Assembly (NCBI GenBank): GCA_017311315.1
Contig: CM029660.1
Span: 34,335,903-34,399,902, forward strand
Direction of reading: 5' to 3'
DNA: 64,000 nt
From: Dendrocalamus latiflorus
Lineage: Eukaryota > Streptophyta > Magnoliopsida > Poales > Poaceae
The position numbers and the translations under genes were made by a program. The notes beneath the pieces are model-generated. The model ran no database searches. It saw only the letters and a list, made by a program, of their open reading frames with translations, and was not told the DNA's origin. Positions 11,273-23,200 of this stretch are shown here, one piece after another (positions within the stretch are counted from its first letter, which is position 1; each line of letters starts with the position of its first letter).

Positions 11273-12500
11273 TGATAGGTTTTGTCGATATGTTGCCTCC
11301 TAGAATTAATCAATTGGATGACAAACAATGATGCCCTTACCAAAGATTGCCACTAGGCTGAGGTGGCATAAATAATCCTTCTCTACCTTCTTTCCTATGA
11401 ACAACACTGCTACTAAGGCACATTTCCTACACTAGATTCAGATTCTTCATCGAGGAAGGCGAAGAAGTCTAACACATTCATCCACTCATGTATTTGTGTT
11501 TGCCCAAGGTCAATAATGTAACAACAGCTAACTGTATGTCTACTTTAACCATGTGATATCTACCATATCATTAAAATGATGTTAAAAGAAGCCTCCTTAT
11601 TCATTATGAGAGGATAAAAATCCCCATGGTGATCAGAGAAAAGGTTGCACTACTTATTTTGGTGGTCTCAAGTATGATGATGTAGATCAACTAGATATAT
11701 TAAGGCTATTACAATTATACAAGAAATACAAATATATTTTCAATCATATGCACTAATTTTGCATTACAAATACAACATTATTATCAATCATAAGCATTAA
11801 AATTGTATAAAAATACAACTCTAGTTTCAAATATAAACACATTGCAATATTTATCCATACCCTTTGTGGAAAACTCAGCTCGTTGATATAAAATAGAGTA
11901 CTTTCAGAAAAGCTAATGTTGCAAATAGGTTATACTGCCAAAAAAAGTGTCAAACCCAACATTAACAAATTATGAAGTATTTGAAAATAACTAATATAAG
12001 AGAAATATAACAGGAAAAAAAGGAAAACCCTACTATAATCACAAATTAAAATGGCAAGGGGCCATTCCTTGTTGTTCGATGAGTAGTTCCCCGTTAGAAA
12101 AATGGGGATGAGGTTTTCCTCCCCTAGTGGGGAAGTTAATGGCCCTCATACTTGAGAGAATGAAGGACATGAGTTCCCTTCCTAATAGTGCATCAAGGCC
12201 TCACAGTTTTTGTATATGATATGTGAAAAACACACTAGCGCACTACCAATATTGAAAATGGAGTGCCTAACATGCTACCAATCGTGCGATAGCGCGAGCA
12301 CGCTACCACCAGTATTGTCCCTTTTTGTCTGACTATGTCTATTATCCATTTTCGTATTTAGTCCACACAGTTAGATAGTTAGTGGGCATACAGGAGCACG
12401 CATAAAATAATAACCACACGTCCCATTTTGTCATGCTGCTCCAGGATCAAACAAAACTAAAAAAGCAACAAAAAATGCATCTACACACATCAGTAAAAAT
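11273..12500. other. AT-rich intergenic DNA, no gene recognised
   Basis: No coding motif or bounded repeat seen. A near-duplicate phrase about hybrid stems (…TTCATCGAGGAAGGCGA… type) is too weak to annotate. Confidence 0.45.
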
Positions 12501-12514
12501 TGTTAAACAACTAA

Positions 12515-13400
12515 GCAAATCACATAAAAACTAGTAAGCAACTCATAAAATGAATAATAAAATAAGGCTGCAACTTTCATATACACAATCGTAAACAACT
12601 CAGAAAGTGAAAATAATCTTAGGGTGCGACTCCATAAAAGTTTTATGGTAATTCTATGAAAAGTCAAGTAGCAACTCAAAAGCATTAGAAAAAATAGGTA
12701 GCAACTCCAGTTGAAATCAAGTAGCAACTCACCTTTAAAAAAATATATGGTAGCAAATTCAATTAAAATCGTATAACAACTTGAAGTTTTAGAAAAAAAG
12801 GTAGCAACTCAAGTTGAAATTGAGTAGTAATTCACCTTTAGAAAAATATGGTAGCAACTTTAGTTGAAATCATGTAGCAACTCAAGGGCCTATTTTTTTT
12901 TGAGCTACGGCTTACCAGTCTAATGAATAGTTATTGCTGAGAGAAGCCAAAATCTAAAAGTTATTGAAAAAACAAAAAGAACATGGCCCAAAGCTTTAAA
13001 AAATTGGGTAGCAACTCCAATTGAAATCATGTAACAACTTCAACGATTTATAAAAAATAGTGTAGCAACTCAAAGTTTAAGAAAAAATGTAGCAACTATA
13101 GTTGAAATTTGATAACAACTCGAAGCTTTAGGGGAAAAAGGAATAACTCTAAAATAAAGAAGCAACTGAGATCTTTAAAAAAAAATAAGGAAGTGGCTTT
13201 AGTTGAAATTGAGGAGCAACTCAAAGTTTTTTAAAATGTTAGGTAGCAACTTCAATTGAAATCGAGAAGCAACTACGAACTTTTGAGAAAAATCTGGAAC
13301 CAACTTCAGTTAAAATCAAGGAGCCATTAGAATTTTTATAGGAAATACTAGGGAAGCAACTCAAAGCTTTAGGGAAAAATCGTGTAGATGCTCAACTGGA
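12515..13400. repeat. Degenerate tandem array with GTAGCAACTC core
   Basis: The core GTAGCAACT or one-base variants recurs about 20 times in roughly 0.9 kb, spaced about 20-60 bases. It alternates with an AGTTGAAATC phrase and A-rich spacers, for example near 12666, 12692, 12719, 12800, 12848, 12871, 13008, 13062, 13088 and 13241. This looks like an old minisatellite or the subterminal repeat field of a DNA transposon. The array limits are approximate. Confidence 0.75.
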
Positions 13401-13990
13401 GATTCGAAGCCTAGCTCACCTTGAAGTGCTCCGCCATGGCTGCTCGAGGCTTGTTTGGTCCTACTCAAATCTCAACAACAACTGAAGCCCTGGAGCCTAG
13501 TCCGTTTGGAGTGCTCCGCCATGGCTGCTAAGGATGTGCCTATCAGAGTGAGAGAGAGATGTGATGGAAAAAGTTATGAAGTAATAGAGATGGAAGAGGG
13601 ATAGGCATAAAAAGGAATCAACAAACATAGTGGGACCCATATGAGCTATTTTTCATGCACCATAAGCGAGTGAGATGGGCTACCTATAGTATCTTGGTTC
13701 GTGTTCATGTGTACCCGATCGCATTCAACGGCTTCAGGAGTGGTAGCGTAATGAGACAACCGCTCTACCACACTAGCGAAAGACTTAATATATTAGAAAG
13801 CCCTAGGTGTTCATCCAATTTTCAAATTAATATCGTCTCTTTATTTTTAGTGACCTACTTGCTACTTCACTTTTAACTTAAGAATTCTCGTTGTTATTAC
13901 AGACAACCTGCCGCCTTTGTCTCATAAAGGTAGATCTGTCTCCAATAAAAACATCCTAAGTCCATTGTGTGACTTTACCAATCTGTCGCC
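13401..13990. other. Intergenic DNA upstream of MED13 first exon
   Basis: Contains a short direct repeat (GTGCTCCGCCATGGCTGCT near 13430 and 13520). No gene recognised. The right part is probably the distal promoter of MED13. Confidence 0.4.
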
Positions 13991-14129
13991 GCTAGTTTCT
14001 CTCTAGAAGCATCTGTCCGATCATCCCAGCGGTGTCCTCTCGGGCTATCCGACCGGCGGCCAAACAGCTCCGCCGTGATCTAGTGAGATCAAAGCCTGGT
14101 CTATTTATTTCCGTCCAAACTATCCGAAC

Positions 14130-14389
14130 CCTTCCCCCACTTCCAGCCCAGCATCTCTCGCTGTCCAGCGGGTCCGGACCCCACTCATCATCCGCAGAGC
14201 AGGAGTCAATAAGAGCCAACCCAACTCCGCGTCATCCACTACTAGGGCTTGCGCACAGATCCGACCCGACCGCACGCCCCTTTCTTCCTCTCTGGCTCGA
14301 ACCAGTCAATGGCGGAGACCTCCTCCGCTCCGCCGCCGCCGCCCGCCGAACCGACCGGAGCAACCTCCTTACCAGCTCCTCTGCCCTCG
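14130..14389 (+). other. MED13: Probable non-coding first exon (5'UTR) of MED13, with a short upstream ORF
   Basis: A pyrimidine- and GC-rich block, unlike the AT-rich DNA around it. A TATA-like CTATTTATTT at about 14100 precedes it and a good donor (TCG|GTGAGT, 14389/14390) ends it. It contains an ATG at 14309 in frame to the donor (27 codons, MAETSSAPPPPP...). Spliced to an acceptor just before 17241, this frame would meet TGA at once, four bases before the MED13 ATG, so it would be an upstream ORF and not coding sequence of MED13. Assignment to MED13 is inference from position and orientation. Confidence 0.5.
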
Positions 14390-14640
14390 GTGAGTCCGCA
14401 GTTCGTTGGTTCTGATTCCGTTAGTCGTCGTCGTCAGTTTGAAAAACCTTAGTCGCTTGCGCAGAATGGTTCTTCCGTGGCCGAGGCGTGGTGGTAGGGT
14501 TGGTAAACCCACCACCTCCGCGGCGAAGCCGCCCCGTGTAGTGGAGTGACAAGTGTGGGTGTAGTGGAGCAGCAAGTGTAGAGTTGCGGGTAGCTGCAGA
14601 TGGAGAGCTCAAGCAGTCTATTCCGGGTGATCATGTGCTG

Positions 14641-16457
14641 CAATGGCGGATTTAAGATTTTATGAATGGGTGTTCGCTAATTACATCGTGTTACATTTTT
14701 TAATATATACTTATATTGGTTTATAAAAACTGAAGATAAAAGCCACATTTCTAAGTCTATTGAAAGTCAATAACACTAAAAAATTAAAATAATAAACTAA
14801 TACTAACAGTTTATTTGGTGGCAGCACAATCACAACTTTTTAGAGTAAAATATTACAACTTTAGTTGATAACACAAGTTTACACTTTGTTTTTAAATACA
14901 TATCAACTTTAACCCACTTCTCTTTTTCTTATTTTCTATGTTAGCATATTAAATTGTGTTTTTCACACACATAGAAAAAGAAGTAATACATATTTTTGTT
15001 TTTGACATATGTTGTCTCTATTTATGATTTACCCCTCTCTAAAAATAACAATTAACATGGACACTTTGACGAACATATTGCATCCAAAAAATAAAATATA
15101 AATATTTATAAACCAAACCAACTCTCCCAAATGATGTATATTTTGGATTGAAAGGATTATATAGATTCTTGTGACCACTAGATTTATAACAATTGGCACC
15201 ATCAAATTCTTTCGAATAAAGTATCTAAAATATCTAGATATTTCTAAAAAATTATCTGGATTTAAGATCATGTTCATGGGATCTCTAGAACCCTTAATTA
15301 TCTACATCTTTCATGTAGATAAATCATCAAATATTTCATCCAGTAATTTTAATCTACATATTAATATATGATACTAGAAGATGATAAATTTACCAGATAG
15401 TCGGATTACAAAATTCATAGCTTAAAATCTATTTATCTTATCAACATAAATAAATATTGTATAGAAAACTATCAAATTTCTCTACAATTATCTAGTAGAT
15501 GATATTTTTAAATTACTCTCATATAGTACCCAAAATTACAGGAGAACAATATAGCAGATTAGCTGATATACTGTCTTTTCCCTAACGAATACTTTTCACT
15601 TTCTCTCTAGTCTCAACTCTAATCTCTAATTAAATTAACAAACATAGAGAAAATCAAATCGTTACCCAATCGAGAAGCGAGAAAGCCACTGTCTCCTCCT
15701 GCCTTTTTCCCCGACTCTTGTCCCGTTGCTACTTCTCCTTTTTTTCCCATGATTGACACTGATTTTTCTCGGCTGCTCGCTGCTTCCTTGCACCAACAGT
15801 CAACAGCTGGTCCTCATATCCGTGCGTACGTGCACTGAGGCGAAATTAATAAACCTGATAGCCGAGCGATGTAGTGACCAGTGCCAAGTAACATGCATGA
15901 CATGTGGGCCTTTGTGTCTCTCTTCTTATTCCACACGAACCCTAATTAGATCCCAATGTTCAGCGCAAGCATCGTCAAGATTTCTCCTCCTCCTCCCCAA
16001 ATCCGCAATCCTCACAGCCCAATCCCAAACGTCTCTCGTCTCTAGTTCCAGGTTCCAGCCCATCCTCTTCCTTGAACTCTCGTCGCGACGGCGGCGGCGG
16101 CTATTGCTTCGCCGTTTGTCTCAAATTCTCACGCCAACGTCATTTAACCCTCGAAGCGAAGGAATTCTTCTCTCCTAGGCGTCGTCGTCGTCCTCCGCTC
16201 TGCCGGATTGATCTCTTCTTTCGCTGGTAAGGAAGCCCTAGCTTGCTTGGATTGTTCTAAGAGTGAGCTTTGTCCTGAGGATCTTTTCTTTTTCCGTGAG
16301 CAATCTCATCCAAATCTTCCTTTCTGGGATGGATAGTCCAGTACATGGAGTTTGTGGTGGATTTGCTTGCTGCGTTGTGGATTACCAGTAGCAGTTTATT
16401 TTTCCATATTTTTGGGGTTCAACTGAACCCCCATGTCCCACGTTAGGTCCGCCCCTG
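14641..16457. mobile_element. hAT-like element with perfect 8-bp TSD ATGTGCTG, inside MED13 intron 1
   Basis: Termini are CAATGGCGGATTTAAG and (reverse complement of right end) CAGGGGCGGACCTAACG. The 8-bp target duplication ATGTGCTG at 14633-14640 and 16458-16465 is exact, which is the hAT signature. The element is 1817 bp with no transposase frame. Its interior from about 15.7 to 16.23 kb looks like a plant promoter, 5'UTR and donor (GCTG|GTAAGG at 16225-16230), so it may have captured another gene's 5' end. Confidence 0.8.
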
Positions 16458-17247
16458 ATGTGCTGGGAAGGGGAGGGAGGGAGGGAGGAAGGGAGGTCTG
16501 TGGCCATGGCGGTCTGTGGTGCTTGCTACTGCACATCTGGAGGGGCTTGAAGTGGAATTCTGTTTTGCACGTGTTGATGGGCTGTGGTAGATCCTGCAAG
16601 TAGGGGAATGGGGAATTGGGTTGATCATTCTTATTGCGTTTGGAGGGACCTAGGTGGCCGGTTTATAGCTCAAGAAAGCTTCTATATGCTGTTGGCTATG
16701 GGGAGGTTAAATTGCGGGTGGAAGGTCGCAGGAGGGAGTTTGCAATCTCCATCTTTTTCCTTGTATCATACGAGTGTCTGCGTGTGGTGAGCGTATCTCG
16801 TTGAGGCACGGGAACCAGAATCTGCATTTTTTTCGGTTAAGTTATAGTGGACATGGAAACTAAAATCTTTCCATTTTTTGGGGTATTTGTGTGTTTGGAG
16901 TAAACATTTTTAAATCCAGTTCTGTGCTTCCATTAACAGCATGTTGTTTGTGTGTTAAATCATTTTGTTTCTGCTGGGTAAATTCTTATATACACTATCT
17001 GATGCATCTTAAGTTGATAATATGCTTGCTACTACAACTTGTTCCAATTCATTTAATCTGGAATGATATTCACTTACATACGATCTCATCCTTTCTTGCA
17101 TGTAGTTCCTTCATTTGTTATACATAGACTTACTTCAGAACTTTCCGTATCACAGACAGCAGGACATGTTTCAGGTTTAACCTTGCACTGTCCGGCCAAG
17201 CACTCCAGCGATTTTATAAAACAATATCCTTGTCTTCTACAGTGAAT

Positions 17248-20200
17248 ATGTGGACCAACATTTTCAAAATTGTAAGTCAGATCTCTTACTCCTATTTCTT
17301 CCTTTTGTTCTGTTCAATTTATGTTGTGCCTCCATTTACAAGGTGGTAACTTGTATGTTGTTCAACATATTGGGAAATGCAAACTTTCCAGTGTTTCTGA
17401 TAGTGCTACTTGTTGCATTATATTGTCATTGGAAAATGTGTGTTATTTTCTTGCTTAAAAGATACCAGTATGTCAATAATCGTTTTAAAAGTTGGTTTAA
17501 ACTGTAGCTGAACAGCCATTTAAAATCTGTGAGGAGTGGGTATTGCAATTTGCAACAACTATCAACACATATGACTTGCTGCTTGCAATTGTTCATGATG
17601 TTTTAATAGACACTAATTGTGGGTCAAGGTAGGGTTCTGCTAGTGGATGGGGTTCTGGGAACTTGGGATATGAATTTGCAACTAAAAAAATGTGGATATG
17701 ATTTAGGTTTTTCAACCTGAAATACCATACTTTCTGAACTATTCGTATATTAATTCGAATTCGATAAAGCAATATACATATCCTTGCTTTTCATCTTAGC
17801 TGTTATATAGTTGTTTTTAATCATTCTTGTTTGTTCTCATCTTATTTATATCCTTTTGCCCTTGCAGGGGGAGCTCCAAACGGTATCATGGTTTCAGTTT
17901 CTTCCTATTGAACCAGATCCAAGTACAACTTCTGAGAGAAGGTGTAATACTGTTATTTATACCTTCTGTATGCCTTTTTGGGATGTGTTTTAGTTACCTT
18001 TTTGGCACTCATTATTTATACGCTGATGCATTTTTTCTTTTTGTGGATTACTGTTCCTCTTTCAGTTCAAAAGCTGAGCAGAAAGATGCTCTTAATTACA
18101 TTGTGCTGTCGGCATATCTTCACTTACAGAGTGAAGGATTCCTATGTACTTGGACTAATTCCTTTGTTGGTCCATGGGATCCATCTCAAGGGGAGCATAA
18201 TCCTGGTAATATAATTATGTGCACTACCTGCATCCATCTTTCTTTCCCCCTAAGTTTACCTAAGCTGATTTCCTATACAAAATTTTGTCATAATGACAGA
18301 CGAGAAGATCAAGCTCTGGTTGTTTCTTCCTGGCCGTCAGTCTTCAGTACCTGAAAGGACCCAAGCTGCTATATCCAAATTAAGAGGTTGATTCTGGTTG
18401 AACTTTTTGATTATATGGAATCTCTTAGTGCAGTGCTTATCAATTTGCTTGTTTCCTTTGCTTATTGTGTTTTGTAGTTGTTTCAAATGGTTTATGGGTA
18501 GCCCCAGGCAACTCAGAAGAGATTGCAGCTGCACTATCTCAGGCCTTACGAAATTCGATAGAAAGGTATTCCATATTCTTATATTTGTTTTGTCAAAGTT
18601 GCAATTTGTTTTTCTTGTTGAATTATGATATTCCAGTTTGATCTTTTCTTTTTTCCAGAGCGCTAAGAGGGCTATCGTATGCAAGATTTGGTGATGTTTT
18701 TACAAAATACAACCCCCCTACAAGAAATCAAAACAGCTTTAGGTTCGTTAACTAAGGTTGATATGCTTTTATTTGCATATTCATTTTTTTCATTCCTTGC
18801 TGATTAGTTCTTTATGATGCTTACTGATCATTGGATGATAAGTAATAATCTGTCAAAGTTGTTTGTTGGGACTCATCGTGTTGCAAATGGTTCCCAAAGT
18901 TGTTCACTAGATAGATAGTATATGATTTGTTTTGAGGTAGGTAGTTTATGAGATGTCATGGAGTAGATGGTATATGAGATGTGATGGAGTCTGCAATTGT
19001 TCTGTGCTTGAAGTTGAACAGGCTCCTGCGTACCTAGTGAGACAAAACTTTGTTTAAACAATAGTAATCCAATTTATCAGATGGGGTTTCAACTTAATTT
19101 AATACTGTTGTTTTTTCTTTGGCTGTAGTGATTTTGGCAATAGTTGCATGCCATTTTGCTTCTATACGATGATGAGAATGTAATGATGCTATTTGGAGAT
19201 TTTTTGGTTACTTATCTCTACTATTATAAAGAGTTCAAGTATCTGTTTGTTCGACCGGCACCCCCACAAAAAAAAAAACTCTGCTTTTATAAAGAGCTTA
19301 ACTCTGTGACCCTCCTGCAAAAGACCAAAAAAGGGTTTAATACAGTTACCTCATCTGTCCCTTGCCTCCCACCTCCGACACAAACCACTAAAACAATACT
19401 AGAAAAACCCTAATACCAAACAAGCTCCCAAGAAAGTACTACTCCTCAAGATAAAACTCCCATCCCTGTCTCTACATCATACCTTACATCACTAAAATCG
19501 TTTTTTAATAGTAGATCGTGATAATGTTTGGACCCATGACTTGTCTTGTATAAGAGCATCTGCATGCAGCTGGTAGTATAGGATCATATGTTTTCCTTTT
19601 CTTCTTCCAAGGACAACTTGGCTATGTCTTATCCTGATTTCCTTATTTATTCTCATTATCATTGTGTTAGGCGAGCACAGCATACCATAGAATTCGTCTT
19701 TGCTGCCACGGAGGAAGCAATCTTTGTGCACGTTGTCATATCTGCTAGGTCAGCGCGTATGACTTTCCATTATATTGGCGGCCTTCTTCAGTTTATTGTG
19801 TGTCAATGGTCTTACTTTAAATAGTCTATTCTGTTAGGTATATGCGAAACCTTTGTAGTGATGATATAGAAAAAGTTCTCACGCATTCTCCCTGCTCTGT
19901 TGGCGAAGGTCTTCCAGGTACTGTTCCATTCCCCTAATTCTGTGTTTACATATCAAGATATTTATCAAGCTAACTTAACTAAATTCCCTGCTCATTGTAC
20001 TTTTTGTCCAAGCACCTAAGATTAGGCCCCGCTCGTTTCAGTTTGAGATTCTGGCTTATTTTGCACTATTCATAAATTTCATCTTTTTCTACACTTTTGG
20101 CTTTTTTGAGTTTTTTTGCCGGTTCTTTTTTCTCGTATTTGTTTGCATTATACGTGATGGGCTAACATGTTTTTCTCTATTTTTAATATTTTTAAAATTT

Positions 20201-23200
20201 AATTATGCTAAATAAGCCTCCGTTAGCTACAGTGTTTTTCAGCCAGCTACAGTGCTTTTCAGCCATAAGCCACTCAAAAAAGCTCTTTTCAGCTACAGTG
20301 CTTTTCAGCCATAAGCCACTCAAAAAAACCTAAATAAGCCTCCGTTAGCTACAGTGTTTTTCAGTCAGCTACAGTGTTTTACAGTGTTTTGTGTAGCTTT
20401 AATTTTGTCAGCTGTTTTCATCATTTCTGTAAATTATGCCTTTAGTTTCCTTCACGACTTGTTAAATTGAATGTTGCAGTTGTTGTTGCTCCTAGCGGAA
20501 TGCTGGGTAGGCTTGTCGGCTGTTGTCCGAGTGATCTTGTGAGACAAGTATATTCAAGGTAATTTTAAAGTCAAATGTCAAATTGGCTTGTAGATAAGCT
20601 GGTTTTTTCTTGTGATCATTCTACATGTATGAATATTCCTAAGAAAAATTGATATGAACTCCCACTGATGAGTTAGGCTTCCTTGCACCTCTTGGATGCG
20701 GAGGGCACCACTTCTATAAGTTTTTTTTAAAAAGTTCTTATGCAGGGTATTTCATTTTGATTATTATTTTAAATATATTCATATGCATAACAGTTCATTT
20801 TGATTCTGAGATCTCATGTTAACTCTTTGTAATAATTTCAGCAAATTATCGGCACCCAGTTTACCTGGTTTTACTCAACCTACTGTCTGTCAGCTGAGAG
20901 GCCAAAATTACTATGTTGAAGTTGCCCTTGGCTTTCCAGCTGCCTCAACTGAAAAAGTTTCTGAATCAGAAAATAATCAGATGAAAAAAGATGTGGATAC
21001 AGTGAAGGACCCTCAGTTGGGTGCTGATGGACAGCGAAAGCTAGAATTAGCTGATAGCCTCCCTGTTCTCGAAAGAACATTTATTTATCCACCAGAGGCT
21101 GTTTTGGTACCTATGGTCCATCAAGCATTTGCTCGCTTTTCTATTAGAAGGTACTAATCTTGCTCTTATTCTTATAATCTTTTTATATTTTGAGAGGGCA
21201 TGGTTTATATTTTGTTCTTCGCAGAATGTGGTTACAGGGCTGGATAGGAAGTTCATCATGGGAGGCATGGCCATTCTGGAATTTTTCTCCATCTTCCTAC
21301 TTTAAGAACAGGTCAGTCTTGAATACATTTGTTCTTTTTATTGGCTTGTGCTATCAATTCAGAATACTGAAATTAATTATAGGTTAATGAGCATGTTTGT
21401 GCGTTCACATAGCTGACTATAAATTGAGGAGCTCTGGGGGAATGAAGCACTTAAAAAAGGAATATTGATTGAACTTGGCATACCCTGATCATTGGTTGTG
21501 CACATTTCAAATTTTTTTTGAATTACAATGGGTTCGACTTGAGTAGCAGTGCACGGCAGTACATTATGGTAGTCGAGTGCAAACATGCGTGAAGAACAGA
21601 TATCCAATTTGGAGAGTTGCTGTTTCTTGCCCAGTTTTCTTCAGGTTCAGAAATGAACTCATGCATGAATGAAATTTACTTCTCTAGGATTATGTAGCCA
21701 GGATTAAACATTCCGTCTGAATGTTTTTTTCCCAGACCAAGGCTGGGTTCCGGTAATTGGCCGGTTATTTTTCTGATTCCAGACCAAACTCAATTTTCTC
21801 CAAATTTTCTTTGAAATTTACTGGGATTTTCAACATTAAACGATATAATAGCAAGTAATATCCACCAATCACCGTAATGCATTTTCCAGATCCATTTTTG
21901 CTAATAGGGTTTTGATCAGGCATTTTCAGATTGTTCCCTGTTATAAATGAGACTCACTTTTGTCTTCTTCTGCTCCACCTTATAAAGACAACTAAGTTCA
22001 AACAACAGACAAGCCTAGTTTCGTTAAACTAGAAGAAGTTTATCAAGTTCACATGCTACAACAGGATTATGTAGGACGTAACTCCAAGGATATAACCACT
22101 ATATGGCTAATGGCTGTGCTTCTGCTAACACTGATACTAACCTTTGACCAACATCATATACTAATACTATAGAATAGAACTTCACCACTGGCAACTAAGA
22201 AAGCCATTTTCCAATCAGGTTCCTAATACTGTTAGTAAACAGCTGTTACAATGTTTACCAGAAATCACACAAGCATTTTTGAAAGGAAAAGGATGTTTAC
22301 ACATTTAAATTAGTGTTTTTACCTACTACAACAAATGAAAAAAATCCCTCATTCTGACTGAGCTTCACATTTTTTGGGATGTAAACAGAGAATTTCGTAC
22401 TACCATTTGAAAAGGGTTTAATAGTAGAACTAATAAATGTTGTTAGAAGAACCACTACAACCATATTGGGTTGGTCATGTACAAACGCACAAATTGTTTT
22501 GTCAAGGCTTCCATTCACAACCACTAGGCAAGAGCTTCGCTGTGAATAGTACCACATGATCCTAGCATAGATCAAGCTTGCCCTCCCCAGTCCTCGCGTA
22601 TAACCTCACCAATCAAAAGCTAACTCACCCACCACAACAGCCACTGCTGAACTGGACATCCTTGTGTGCCAAACACCGGCACAACTGCACAGGCTATAGG
22701 AAGGTCAATGGGATAAGACCGTGGTCTCGCCTGTAAGAAAAGACTGGATAAAGATGATGGCATGGTCATGCCATCATAACTATTTGAAATTCGCAGCTCT
22801 ACTTCGGTACTAAATTTTATACCATCTTTAGGTTGATTCTAATAGAAAACTATGTCTTTGTCAAGTACAGTTGTGATGGTCTTGATTTTGAGCTTGATTT
22901 CCAGCAACAATTCTAGATCTCTGCACAAAGGGTACTTTTAGCCGTACGCACTTATCACACTTATGCACACTTGTTTGGTAAACTAGTTCATGGTCTTAAT
23001 GGAATTGAAGGATCAATCTGAACTCTGAAGTCAGCGTCCTGCATCATTGTTGTGTCAGATTATTTTCTATGTTTGGAGAAGCTGTCAGTGGTCCTTGTAT
23101 AGCTATGTTTAACTGCCCTTTCCTAACTGCCCGCAGCTTATCTTTACTTTGTGCTGCTGATTTGGATTTTGGAATAGTCTAAACTAGGGATAGTTAACTG

